From: Parashewanella sp049608225
GTDB lineage: Bacteria > Pseudomonadota > Gammaproteobacteria > Enterobacterales > Shewanellaceae
NCBI GenBank assembly: GCA_049608225.1
Contig: JBMYXI010000002.1
Location: 1 to 64,000 of the forward strand
Direction of reading: 5' to 3'
DNA length: 64,000 nucleotides
Below the pieces are notes generated by a model, which was given only the letters and a program-made list of their open reading frames with translations, had not been told where the DNA came from and ran no database searches. The position numbers and the translations under genes were made by a program. Shown one piece after another: positions 24,610 to 33,847 of the stretch (positions are counted from its first letter, which is position 1; the number at the start of each line of letters is the position of its first letter).

Positions 24610-26013
24610 TTACTTTACCTCTCCTCGCCCATAGGCGGTACTTAATGCTTCAACGACGCGCTCCATTGCTGCGCTGCGCGATCCCTTAACTAACATGCTG
24701 ACCTCATGATCTTGCAATTCTATTTGTTGTTTTAATACGATGATCAGATGATCGAAATGGTCAAAGTGTTGACCACCAAAACCTTTTGCTGCTTGCTCAC
24801 TAATGCTACCTAACGTAAACAAAGCATCGAGCTGTTGTGCTTTGGCATAACAACCTAAATCCTTGTGTAACGCTTCGGTGTCAGAGCCCAACTCCCCCAG
24901 ATCACCCAAAACCAATGCTCTATAACCTTTACGCTGTTTTAGCCAATTTATTGCGGCCTTAACCGATGAGGGGTTGGCATTATAGCTATCATCTACCAAG
25001 AGTAAACGACCAAGTTGTTGCGACTGCATTCGGCCTTTTACTGGTTGCATTTTCTCAAGCGCAATAACAATTCGCTCAAGTGGAATATTTACCGCAATAC
25101 CAATCGCCGCGGCGGCCAAAGCATTATGCACTTGATGTTCGCCATATAATGACAACTGAATATCAATATGTTGCTGCAGATAGCGCAATGTAAAGCGGTA
25201 TTGACCTATTGAGTTACTTTCAATGTTTACGGCTTGTACATCCGCCGATTCACTCACCCCAAAACTTAATTGTTTATGACTGCTGCTGGCGTCAAATAAA
25301 GTCTTTGCAAATTCATCGTCAGCATTAATGATTGCTACGCCATCACTAGCCAAGTGACGATATATTTCCGACTTGGCATGAGCAACATCAATAAGTTCAC
25401 CAAACCCTTCAAGGTGAGCCTGACCAATATTGTTGACTAAAGCGACGTTTGGCTGCACTAATGCGGAGGTGTAATCAATTTCTCCGGCGTGATTTGCCCC
25501 TAGCTCGAACACTCCAAACTTATGAGATTTCTCCAATCGTAGTAAGGTTAGTGGTACGCCAATATCGTTATTAAAATTGCCCGCAGTGAATAACACATTG
25601 CTGTGCAAGGTATCTTGTTGAGGATGTTGATTGAAATTTTGCTGCGAGAGGATACTGGCAACCATTTCTTTAACACTGGTTTTGCCATTGGAGCCTGTGA
25701 TCGCAATCGTCACTGGGTTTACTATCTGCTTTACCAACGCTCCGAGCTTACCCAGTGCAATGCGCGTATCACTAACCAGCAGTTGAGGCACATTAACCGC
25801 GAGCTTGCTCGATACTAATAATGCCTGTGCACCATTTTCAATAGCGGTATCAGCAAAGCTATGACCATCAAAACGATCGCCTTTTAAAGCAACAAATAAA
25901 CAGCTATCTTCAAGTTGACGACTATCTGTACTGACACTCGCCACAACAATATCATTGCCGACCAAATCGGCACCGATGGCAGTGGCTATTTCAGATAGAC
26001 TAAGGGTTAACAT
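24610..26013 (-). CDS. murF: UDP-MurNAc-tripeptide--D-alanyl-D-alanine ligase MurF
   Basis: 467 aa. Mur ligase: ATP loop AITGSNGKTSVKEMVASI (about 104-121), NNIGQAHLEGFG, and VDDSYNANPSSVKAAI. Adds the D-Ala-D-Ala dipeptide. The dipeptide must come from a Ddl encoded elsewhere, since none is in this cluster. It overlaps murE by 7 nt. Confidence 0.97.
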   Translation of the reverse strand: MLTLSLSEIATAIGADLVGNDIVVASVSTDSRQLEDSCLFVALKGDRFDGHSFADTAIENGAQALLVSSKLAVNVPQLLVSDTRIALGKLGALVKQIVNPVTIAITGSNGKTSVKEMVASILSQQNFNQHPQQDTLHSNVLFTAGNFNNDIGVPLTLLRLEKSHKFGVFELGANHAGEIDYTSALVQPNVALVNNIGQAHLEGFGELIDVAHAKSEIYRHLASDGVAIINADDEFAKTLFDASSSHKQLSFGVSESADVQAVNIESNSIGQYRFTLRYLQQHIDIQLSLYGEHQVHNALAAAAIGIAVNIPLERIVIALEKMQPVKGRMQSQQLGRLLLVDDSYNANPSSVKAAINWLKQRKGYRALVLGDLGELGSDTEALHKDLGCYAKAQQLDALFTLGSISEQAAKGFGGQHFDHFDHLIIVLKQQIELQDHEVSMLVKGSRSAAMERVVEALSTAYGRGEVK

Positions 26014-27503
26014 AAGTTGTCTCTCGTTTGTTCCGTTTCTTTATTCGCTGCAACCAGTGCCTTTACAATCTCACGTTCGTCATAATCATGCTTAATACCA
26101 TTGATCTCTTGATAAGTTTCATGACCTTTACCCGCTAATAAGATCACATCACCTTCTTGTGCAGAATAAAATGCAAGATCAATGGCTTGCTGCCTAAGAG
26201 GTTCAATAAGTACATCGTTTTTATTATCGAACCCTTGCATGACATCATTTATGATGGACTCTGGTGATTCCGTTCTTGGATTATCACTGGTAATAATCAC
26301 TTTGTCTGCTGTCGCTTCAGCCGCTTTCGCCATTAAAGAACGTTTGCCTTTGTCTCTATCTCCGCCGCAGCCAAAAACACACCAAAGATCATTTTTGCAA
26401 TGCTGGCGTAATGCCGTTAAGGCCTGCGTTATTGCATCTGGCGTATGGGCATAATCCACCACTAAATTAATGCCGTTAACTTGGTATAATTCCATGCGAC
26501 CTGAAGCTGGCTGTAACTGCCTAGCTTGAGATATTAAGGTTTGCATATCAAAACCTTGCAAATGCAATGCACTTAATGCTGCCAGTAAATTCGATAAATT
26601 GAATGCCCCTAACAATGGTGAAACAAGCTTCGCTCTCCCCTCAGGCCATTCAAGTAGTGCTGTAACGCCCTGAGAATTGTACTCAACATTAGAAGCGGTG
26701 AAATCACCAGCGTTATCAGTTTGGATACTAAAACCAAGCATAAGTTCAGGCTTTAATTGCGTCCGCCATTCATCAGCGACTTTATCGTCTAAATTGATAA
26801 GCCCATGCTTCAAGCTAGGAAATTTAAATAAATTTAACTTGGCGGCGCTATAAGATTTCATATCACCATGGTAATCGAGGTGATCACGACTCAAATTAGT
26901 CATGACCGCAGTCGAAAATGGCACAGCATCGACTCGATGCTGCACTAAACCATGACTGGAGACTTCCATGGCACAAATTTCGGCACCTTGCATTTGAAAG
27001 CCATGCAATTGCTTAATAACTGTAATTGCGTCTGCCGTAGTATTGCCAGTGTCCGTTAATTCGCCCCAAAGACCATTACCTGTTGTGCCCATTACCGCCG
27101 CTTTCACACCACAAAATTGGCTTAATTGAGCAATTAACTGCGTGACGGTTGTTTTACCATTGGTTCCAGTTACACCAATAATTTTCATGGTACTGCCATT
27201 TACGGGGTAACGTTGAATCGCAATTGCTGACAGCTGTTTCGCTAAATGAAAGAAGTGAATACGGATACCTAAACCGCAATATTCAACTTGCCCATGTCGC
27301 TCGGCATCATCGGTATGTATCAACGCAGCTATCGCACCTGATTGGAGTGCTTGTTCCACAAAACGGCTGCCATCAACTTGATGACCCGGTATGGCAACAA
27401 AAATGTCACCCGCTTCAACTTTACGGCTGTCTATAGTTAACTCATTAAATTGCTCATTACCTTGATAGTGAAACCAAGGCGCTAATAAATCTTTAATCTG
27501 CAT
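26007..27503 (-). CDS. murE: UDP-MurNAc-tripeptide synthetase MurE (meso-DAP adding)
   Basis: 498 aa from the ATG at 27503 (GAGGAG 7 nt upstream; the TGA of ftsI overlaps as TGATG). ATP loop GVTGTNGKTTVTQLIAQ, MEVSSHGLVQHRVD, and the DNPR motif SDNPRTESPE of the meso-diaminopimelate-specific enzymes, matching the DAP genes lysA/dapF found at 49-51 kb. Confidence 0.98.
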   Translation of the reverse strand: MQIKDLLAPWFHYQGNEQFNELTIDSRKVEAGDIFVAIPGHQVDGSRFVEQALQSGAIAALIHTDDAERHGQVEYCGLGIRIHFFHLAKQLSAIAIQRYPVNGSTMKIIGVTGTNGKTTVTQLIAQLSQFCGVKAAVMGTTGNGLWGELTDTGNTTADAITVIKQLHGFQMQGAEICAMEVSSHGLVQHRVDAVPFSTAVMTNLSRDHLDYHGDMKSYSAAKLNLFKFPSLKHGLINLDDKVADEWRTQLKPELMLGFSIQTDNAGDFTASNVEYNSQGVTALLEWPEGRAKLVSPLLGAFNLSNLLAALSALHLQGFDMQTLISQARQLQPASGRMELYQVNGINLVVDYAHTPDAITQALTALRQHCKNDLWCVFGCGGDRDKGKRSLMAKAAEATADKVIITSDNPRTESPESIINDVMQGFDNKNDVLIEPLRQQAIDLAFYSAQEGDVILLAGKGHETYQEINGIKHDYDEREIVKALVAANKETEQTRDNLC

Positions 27504-29239
27504 CACTCAGCTCCTCGAGTATATGAAGCTAAACGGCTTTGCTCTGTGCTACTGATAGGTTCAACATTAAGCATTTGCAGTGCACCTGACATCACTTTGG
27601 AAAATACAGGTCCTGCTGCATCACCGCCATAATAAGTGTCACTTTTAGGATCGTTAATTACCACTGAAATGGCTAAACGTGGATTATTAATTGGTGCAAT
27701 ACCAGCAAACAATGCAACATAATCATCACCATAGCCACCAGCTACAGCTTTACGGCTAGTGCCCGTTTTTCCAGCAACAGGATAACCATCAATATGTGCC
27801 TTGCGCGCGGTGCCGCCTTTTTCTGTCACGCCTGCAAGCATATGCATAACACTATTAGCAATTTCAGGCTCTAATACTTGTTCACCTTTAGGGGCTTTTT
27901 TTAACTTCAACACTGAAACTGGGTACAAAACACCACCACTGGCAAGCGTGGCATACATGCGTGCTAATTGCAGTGGTGTTGCCGTTAAACCATAACCGAA
28001 TGCTAAGGTTGCTCGTTCAAAATCAGCCCAACGATTCCGATCATGAATAAGTCCAGCACTTTCACCTTGCAAGTTGATGCCCGAATAATTGCCTAATCCC
28101 ATGGATTGGTAAGTGCCAAGCAGTTGTTCTACTGGCATGGCTAGAGAGAGCTTACTGACCCCCATATTGCTAGATTTAACCAATATTTTAGCTAGGGACA
28201 TATCACCATAGTTAATAGGATCACGCACTCGACGGCCTCCAATGCGCATCCAGCCCGGAGAAGTAGAAATGATATCGGTCTCTTTCACCACACCTGCTTC
28301 TAAGGCCGCCGCCACCACAAATGGTTTAATGGTTGAACCAGGCTCATAGGTATCAGTTAATGCTCGATTGCGCATTCGGTGACTTTGCAGATTTTCACGA
28401 GAGTTTGGGTTATATGATGGTGTATTCGCCATTGCTAATACTTCACCGGTGTTAACATCCAAAACAACAACAGAGCCAGATGTTGCTTGGTTATACTTTG
28501 TTGCACGTTTGAGCTCACGATAAGCCAAAGCTTGAATGCGCTGATCGATACTAAGCACTAAGTCATTGGGGCTTTCACCAGGCTGAACCACATCCAATGT
28601 TTCTACCACATGACCATCGCGAGACTTACGTACTTTTTGCTTTGAAGGTGTACCTGTTAACCATGAGTTATAGGCATGCTCAATCCCTTCAATGCCATTA
28701 TCATCAATATTTGTAATGCCAATAAGTTGCGCGGTGGTTTCACCAGCAGGGTAATAACGACGTGATTCTGATTTTAAATACACGCCTGGGATCCGTAATT
28801 GCTTAATGTAGTCAGCAACGGCTGGTGTTACTTGGCGTTTTAAATAGGTAAAGCGGCGCTTAGGATTGCTTTTAACGCGTTTTAGCACTTTGTCTACGGG
28901 CAGCTGCAATACATCCGCTAAGGCTTGCCAGCGCCGATTGTCATTCAACGCTTGTTTATTATGAATAACTTTAGGATCAGCCCATACTGCTCGAACTGGC
29001 ACGCTCACTGCTAACATGTCACCATTACGATCAGTGATCAATCCACGATGAACCTCGCGACTTGTCGTTCTCAATGTGCGCATATCACTTTGTTTGCGCA
29101 ACATTTCAGGCTCAAGAATTTGAATGTACGCAGCTCGACCAATCAAGCTCACAAACATTAAGCAAACAAACCCTACCACAACATATAAACGCCATGTGAT
29201 TAACTGAGGGTGCTGCTTTTGTTTGGCTTGTTTGTTCAT
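27503..29239 (-). CDS. ftsI: Septal peptidoglycan transpeptidase FtsI (PBP3)
   Basis: 578 aa class B penicillin-binding protein. One membrane helix (about 18-36), pedestal domain, and transpeptidase motifs: Ser302 in STIK (302-305), SSN (356-358) and KTGT (491-494). It overlaps ftsL by 4 nt and partners FtsW. Confidence 0.98.
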   Translation of the reverse strand: MNKQAKQKQHPQLITWRLYVVVGFVCLMFVSLIGRAAYIQILEPEMLRKQSDMRTLRTTSREVHRGLITDRNGDMLAVSVPVRAVWADPKVIHNKQALNDNRRWQALADVLQLPVDKVLKRVKSNPKRRFTYLKRQVTPAVADYIKQLRIPGVYLKSESRRYYPAGETTAQLIGITNIDDNGIEGIEHAYNSWLTGTPSKQKVRKSRDGHVVETLDVVQPGESPNDLVLSIDQRIQALAYRELKRATKYNQATSGSVVVLDVNTGEVLAMANTPSYNPNSRENLQSHRMRNRALTDTYEPGSTIKPFVVAAALEAGVVKETDIISTSPGWMRIGGRRVRDPINYGDMSLAKILVKSSNMGVSKLSLAMPVEQLLGTYQSMGLGNYSGINLQGESAGLIHDRNRWADFERATLAFGYGLTATPLQLARMYATLASGGVLYPVSVLKLKKAPKGEQVLEPEIANSVMHMLAGVTEKGGTARKAHIDGYPVAGKTGTSRKAVAGGYGDDYVALFAGIAPINNPRLAISVVINDPKSDTYYGGDAAGPVFSKVMSGALQMLNVEPISSTEQSRLASYTRGAE

Positions 29240-29550
29240 GGAATTTTCACCACCACTTCTTCTTTTGGCAATGGCCGCTTCATGTTCAATTCTTTGGTGG
29301 CAATGCGAATAATTCGACTATGTTCAGTTTGTGCTTGTTCTTCTAACAATAAGTTTCGCCATTCAATGTCCAGTTGGTCTCTGTTTTGTAGTAACTGATC
29401 CCAATTACTGGTCAATTTTCTGCTCACGTGGCTGATATAAACGACAGTGACGGCACTAAAAAACACAAGCGCACACAAACTCAACAGCAACTTATGGTTC
29501 CATAAGTCCTGCATGATGATTTTGGGTAAACTTAGCTGCCCTTTCGTCAC
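29236..29550 (-). CDS. ftsL: Cell division protein FtsL
   Basis: 104 aa, single membrane helix (about 19-39, LLLSLCALVFFSAVTVVYISHV) followed by a coiled coil (RDQLDIEWRNLLLEEQAQTEHSRI). Forms a complex with FtsB and FtsQ. It lies 10 nt after rsmH and overlaps ftsI. Sequence similarity in this family is low; position and layout make the call safe. Confidence 0.95.
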   Translation of the reverse strand: MTKGQLSLPKIIMQDLWNHKLLLSLCALVFFSAVTVVYISHVSRKLTSNWDQLLQNRDQLDIEWRNLLLEEQAQTEHSRIIRIATKELNMKRPLPKEEVVVKIP

Positions 29551-29560
29551 ATCCTTGTCC

Positions 29561-30502
29561 TTAAAAAGTTAGCCGTTCAGCTACTCTTAACACAGAGCTT
29601 CTTGCTCTAGGGTTCTGTTCCAATTCGGCTTCAGACGGCTTTTGCGCTTTGCCTATTGGTTTCAATTTACGGTTTTTATTCAATTCAGCTTCGGTCACAG
29701 GCAATCCATGTGGCACTTCTGCGGCTTTACTGTGTCTACGAATGAAACGCTTAACCATTCTATCTTCCAGCGAATGAAAACTGATCACCGACAACCTTCC
29801 TTCAGATGAAAGTACAGGTAGTGCTCCTTCTAACGCCTGATCGATTTGATCAAGTTCACTATTGATATAAATTCTTATGGCTTGAAACACGCGCGTTGCT
29901 GGGTGTTTATTTTTTTCTTTTTTCTTAGTTATGCGACTTATCAAGTCTGCCAAATCTTTAGTACGTAGAAATGGCGTTTGCTCGCGATCTGCTGCAATAC
30001 AGCGCGCAATATGTCGTGAATTCTTTTCTTCACCATAAGTTTTAAATACCCATGCCATATCTTCAATTTCTGCTCGAGCTAGCCATTGTGCTGCCGTCTG
30101 GCCTTGACTATTGTCCATTCGCATATCCAATGGACCATCTCTCAAAAAACTAAATCCACGCTCAGCATCGTCTAACTGCGGCGATGAAACACCTAAATCC
30201 AGCAAAACACCATCAATTTTTCCAATTAGACCCAACTCTTCAACATATTGTTCTAATTGACCAAAACCGCCATGAATGATTTGAAATCGTTCATCATCAG
30301 CAAACTGCTTCGCTGCCTCAATCGCTTGTGGGTCCCTATCAATCGCAATTAAACGACCACATTCACCTAATTGAGACAAAATTAAACGCGAATGCCCGCC
30401 ACGCCCAAATGTACCGTCAATATAGATACCATCTGGTTTAATGTTCAATCCATCTACGGTCTCTTGTAACAGAACAGATAAATGGGCAAAAGTTTCACTC
30501 AT
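29561..30502 (-). CDS. rsmH: 16S rRNA (cytosine-1402-N4)-methyltransferase RsmH
   Basis: 313 aa. The SAM-binding motif YIDGTFGRGGHSRLIL (about 27-42), LLDLGVSSPQLDDAERGFSF, and the C-terminal SFHSLEDRMVKRF and ARSSVLRVAERL are diagnostic. It is second in the dcw cluster, 25 nt after mraZ. Confidence 0.98.
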   Translation of the reverse strand: MSETFAHLSVLLQETVDGLNIKPDGIYIDGTFGRGGHSRLILSQLGECGRLIAIDRDPQAIEAAKQFADDERFQIIHGGFGQLEQYVEELGLIGKIDGVLLDLGVSSPQLDDAERGFSFLRDGPLDMRMDNSQGQTAAQWLARAEIEDMAWVFKTYGEEKNSRHIARCIAADREQTPFLRTKDLADLISRITKKKEKNKHPATRVFQAIRIYINSELDQIDQALEGALPVLSSEGRLSVISFHSLEDRMVKRFIRRHSKAAEVPHGLPVTEAELNKNRKLKPIGKAQKPSEAELEQNPRARSSVLRVAERLTF

Positions 30503-30527
30503 ACGGCTCTCAATTTATTTATGATGA

Positions 30528-30986
30528 CTACAGTGAAAAATCTGCCAAACGTTCGTTGTTGGCAAGCTCTTCGTTGGTAATAACTTGCTTACTTTGTTCG
30601 ATGAGTTGCTGCCATGCATCAGCATCCCATAATTCGAACTTATTCAACTGGCCAACTAACATCGATTGTTTAGTTAACCCAGCAAAGGCACGCAAGGGTG
30701 GCGGAATAAGCAATCTTCCATTTCCATCCATTTCACATTCGTTGGCATGCCCCAGCAACATTCGTTTCAATGCACGTTCAGTGGGCTGAGTATCAGAAAG
30801 CCGTAATAGCTTTGCTTCGATTTTTTGCCATTCTGGTACTGGGTAAATCAATAAACAAGCTGATTGAATATCAATGGTAATAACTAATTTACCTGCGGAT
30901 TCGACACGCAATAATTCTCTGTACCGAGTTGGCATTGCCATTCGACCTTTTGCATCTAAATTGATACTACTCGCTCCAGAAAACAC
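30528..30986 (-). CDS. mraZ: Transcriptional regulator MraZ
   Basis: 152 aa. Two SpoVT/AbrB-like repeats: SSINLDAKGRMAMPTRYRE (5-23) and CEMDGNGRLLIPPPLR (about 83-98). MraZ represses its own dcw operon by binding GTGG-type direct repeats, and a fitting set lies 40-65 bp upstream. It is the first gene of the cluster. Confidence 0.97.
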   Translation of the reverse strand: MFSGASSINLDAKGRMAMPTRYRELLRVESAGKLVITIDIQSACLLIYPVPEWQKIEAKLLRLSDTQPTERALKRMLLGHANECEMDGNGRLLIPPPLRAFAGLTKQSMLVGQLNKFELWDADAWQQLIEQSKQVITNEELANNERLADFSL

Positions 30987-31025
30987 TGATTAATTCATCC
31001 TTGTTTGCAATCACTCTACAAATTG

Positions 31026-31051
31026 ATCCACAAATATCCACATTTTCCCAC
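31026..31051 (-). promoter_or_regulatory. MraZ operator: three 10-bp-spaced direct repeats
   Basis: On the minus strand GTGGGA (31051-31046), GTGGAT (31041-31036) and GTGGAT (31031-31026) are separated by exactly 4 nt, so they face the same side of the helix. They lie just downstream of the predicted start of transcription, in the mraZ leader. Confidence 0.8.
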
Positions 31052-31059
31052 CAAAGCTA

Positions 31060-31089
31060 AGTTTAGAGACAGTTGACAAGAAATGTCAA
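31060..31089 (-). promoter_or_regulatory. Candidate dcw operon promoter (PmraZ)
   Basis: TTGACA (-35; 31089-31084), 18 nt spacer, TAAACT (-10; 31065-31060). The start would fall near 31053, at the edge of the MraZ repeats. The -35 is part of a small palindrome TTGACA-AGAAA-TGTCAA. Confidence 0.65.
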
Positions 31090-31269
31090 GTTATCACTTG
31101 TTGTATAGAGCCCATTGCACTGCGGCTTTTCCTCGTTTCAACGGTATTGTTTTAATACTGTTGAACATGTGATCTCTGTTAATTCGCCACTTCCATAGTG
31201 GCCATTAATGTTATAGAACGTATTGCTCTTCACAATTAAAACTCATGAAATTTACATTATGTGGAGGAT

Positions 31270-31660
31270 ATTAAGATATTGGCATTAATTGCTCGCACTT
31301 ATTCTACTTCCACAGTGGATCGCTTGGGGCTGTATTGCTCAAATAAAACTGAACGCATTTACCTCATCCTAGGTAATGCTGCTTATCATAGTGCAGACAG
31401 CAAAAAGATAGAAAGAGCTGAAAATTGAGCTCCATTATTTACCAGCATAAAGCCCGAATTTGAACCCCATTGTGCACCTTTGGAAAGTGATAAACGAACA
31501 TATTAGAAAAAATGAATTTTTTGCTTCAATGAGAGAATTTCGAGAACGGATGAATTAATTTTTCGATGTAAAACGTCCAGAAGTTGCAGATACTTTAACG
31601 AGTAGAATTACTGGCAACTTCAAATACTTACATCTGCAACCTGAGTTAACTTGGATATAA
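31270..31660 (+). pseudogene. Decayed IS630-family transposase (C-terminal half)
   Basis: Translation in two frames gives the C-terminal part of an IS630-type DDE transposase. Frame A (from about 31343) reads NKTERIYLILGNAAYH, where active copies have LILDNAAYH, so a catalytic Asp has become Gly. Frame B (from about 31468) reads NPIVHLWKVINEHIRKNEFF, then FFDVKRPEVADTLTSRITGN. At least one frameshift and in-frame stops (TGA, TAA) break the gene, and the N-terminal half is absent. No clear terminal inverted repeats are seen. The rest of the 31,090-31,810 interval shows no gene. Confidence 0.75.
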
Positions 31661-31814
31661 ATAAATTCAGTCGAGGGAGGCTTATTTAACCTAGGTTCTA
31701 TACAAAGAAATCAATAACGTTTTGTTTGTATTGATAAGCTATAAATTTAATCTACAGCACAGCTACTTATGCAGAGCTGAAGTTATATTAGCTCAGATAT
31801 CGAGCTAACTCTTC

Positions 31815-33575
31815 CTATTTTTGGGGTTGCATTTCTCGATTGTTACATTGAGTTAACCAGTCGAGTGTTGCGCGTTTTATGAGTGAATCGACGTTATCAA
31901 ACTGTTGCATCGAGCTTTGACCAAAAATATACTGCGCTTGCTTAGAGTGAGCTAAATTAATTTGCAATTGCCTTACAACTTTATGACAACCAGCATTACT
32001 GGTTTTGTTAAGCACAATCAACAGTTGGCTATCTGAATAATGTATGAGTAAATCTTGCTCTCTCAAGACATCTTGTATGCTTTGCTCTAAAAGTAGCATC
32101 TCGGTCGTGGTTACTTTTTCAACATTAACCATTAATAAAGATAGTGGTTGACCTTTAACTTTGGCATGAGTAAGACGTTTCTCTAACTTGTTCTTGTTTG
32201 AGGGGGTATCTACTTGTGTTTTACTTTCAAGAGCAACTTGACGACGATGATTGAAGCACACCAGTAGTAAAATGCTTCCAAATAAAACTCCACCAATAAT
32301 CGTTAATTTGATGGCATTACTGCTTAATATTGGTTTTGATTTAATTTCTGGAGTAGAAAGTCTATCTTGACTGTGTAATGACGCTTGTCTGTCTAATCGT
32401 GCTTTGTATTGAATGAATCGAGCACTGTTAACTACTTTGTTGGCTTTAGTATTTTCACTGTAGGCTTTTAGTAAATATTGATAGGCCTGTTGAAAGTCAC
32501 CTTGTTTCGAGTAATGCTTTTGAAGTATTTGGTAGAAATTATGCAAATCAAAGTGTTTATTAAGTTGAGTTCCTTTTTCAATAGCTGAGTTAATTTTACT
32601 AATCGCCTTTTGGGGTTCGCCTTTAGCAAATAATATTTGAGCATGTATGCGTTCAGAACGCATTAAATTAACGTACTTGTGATACTTTTTAAAAACTTTT
32701 TGTGCAATCAATAAAAACTGTTCTGCTTTTTCCAAATTTCCAAAACTAAGTTCCAATGTTGCTATGATGGCATAGCTATAAGCTTTTTCGAATTCAGAGG
32801 TTACATTTACTATAGTGCGCTTAGCTTCTTTTAAAAACAGTACACTTTCTTTAAGCTTTTTGTTTTTAAAATGTATTGCTGCTGAATTAAGTAAAAGCTT
32901 ATGTTGAACGGTGCCTTGGGCATCTTTTGCTTTGAGTGAACGCTTTATATATTCCATGCTGTTAGCAAGTTCACCTGAAGCATCAAATAAGGTAGCCATC
33001 GTAGCATACACATAAGCCTCTGTAGGCCAATACCAATTATTCTTCTGCTTAAATCGAGAGGGAAATAAGTCGATTGAAATTCTAATATCTTCAATAGCTG
33101 AAACGAAATTATCCGAATGGGTATCTAGAGTACCTCTTACTCTTAAGGCATCAATAAGTGCTTGGGTTTGATGATGCTTCTTTGCTAAATTTACCGCAGT
33201 ATCGAGTAAAGGAAATACCTGATCGTAATTACCCATATAATTATAAGCATCTGCCATACAGGTTAAAAAATAGGGTCGTGCTTCAAATAGTTTTAATTGT
33301 TTAGAGTGTGCTTCTCCTAAATTAGCGATGTTAATCGCAGCTTGATACTCCCCAAGTTCAACTTGTAGGTAGCAGTTGAGCAGTTGAGTTCGAAGACGTT
33401 CTTTTGCTGTTGGAGGTGATTTTAAAAACTGTTGTTCAAGCTCAGCAAGTTGCATTTTCGCTTGATGAGGATATTGGGAAATCAGCGGAACAATGCTGTC
33501 CATCTTAGTCATAGGGCTGGAAAATACATTGGGTACCCATAAAAGTAACCCGATGACCAGCAGACGAAAATCCAT
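31815..33575 (-). CDS. TPR-repeat periplasmic sensor with degenerate GGDEF domain
   Basis: 586 aa. Signal peptide (1-19), a long TPR/helical-repeat region (about 35-390), a membrane helix (about 421-442) and a cytoplasmic domain of about 130 aa. The last domain fits a GGDEF fold (LTHAKVKGQPLSLLMVNVEK early, RATLDWLTQCN late), but the active-site loop reads HYSDSQLLIVL instead of RxGGDEFxxxL. It therefore should not make c-di-GMP and may act as a receptor or partner. Proteins with TPR-TM-GGDEF layout are common in this order. It stands alone on the minus strand. Confidence 0.75.
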   Translation of the reverse strand: MDFRLLVIGLLLWVPNVFSSPMTKMDSIVPLISQYPHQAKMQLAELEQQFLKSPPTAKERLRTQLLNCYLQVELGEYQAAINIANLGEAHSKQLKLFEARPYFLTCMADAYNYMGNYDQVFPLLDTAVNLAKKHHQTQALIDALRVRGTLDTHSDNFVSAIEDIRISIDLFPSRFKQKNNWYWPTEAYVYATMATLFDASGELANSMEYIKRSLKAKDAQGTVQHKLLLNSAAIHFKNKKLKESVLFLKEAKRTIVNVTSEFEKAYSYAIIATLELSFGNLEKAEQFLLIAQKVFKKYHKYVNLMRSERIHAQILFAKGEPQKAISKINSAIEKGTQLNKHFDLHNFYQILQKHYSKQGDFQQAYQYLLKAYSENTKANKVVNSARFIQYKARLDRQASLHSQDRLSTPEIKSKPILSSNAIKLTIIGGVLFGSILLLVCFNHRRQVALESKTQVDTPSNKNKLEKRLTHAKVKGQPLSLLMVNVEKVTTTEMLLLEQSIQDVLREQDLLIHYSDSQLLIVLNKTSNAGCHKVVRQLQINLAHSKQAQYIFGQSSMQQFDNVDSLIKRATLDWLTQCNNREMQPQK

Positions 33576-33847
33576 TTATTACCCCGAAAATTACATTTTA
33601 ATCCATCTTATTTTGCTGCAAATTTTAACAAACTATCTTGAACTAGTGAATAGAGTTGCATATAGAGATACTATTTACAGTATGTAAACCTGTATGTGTT
33701 GATAATGACTGAATTAGCTGTTTTACATTTATAAGGTTGCAAACCGCATCTAGGTCAGTAAACTGCGCATCCTTCGAATCTTTACTCTAATTGTGGTTGA
33801 TATACATTCATGAATTTATCAATCCGTAGTAACAAAAAGAGCATTAA

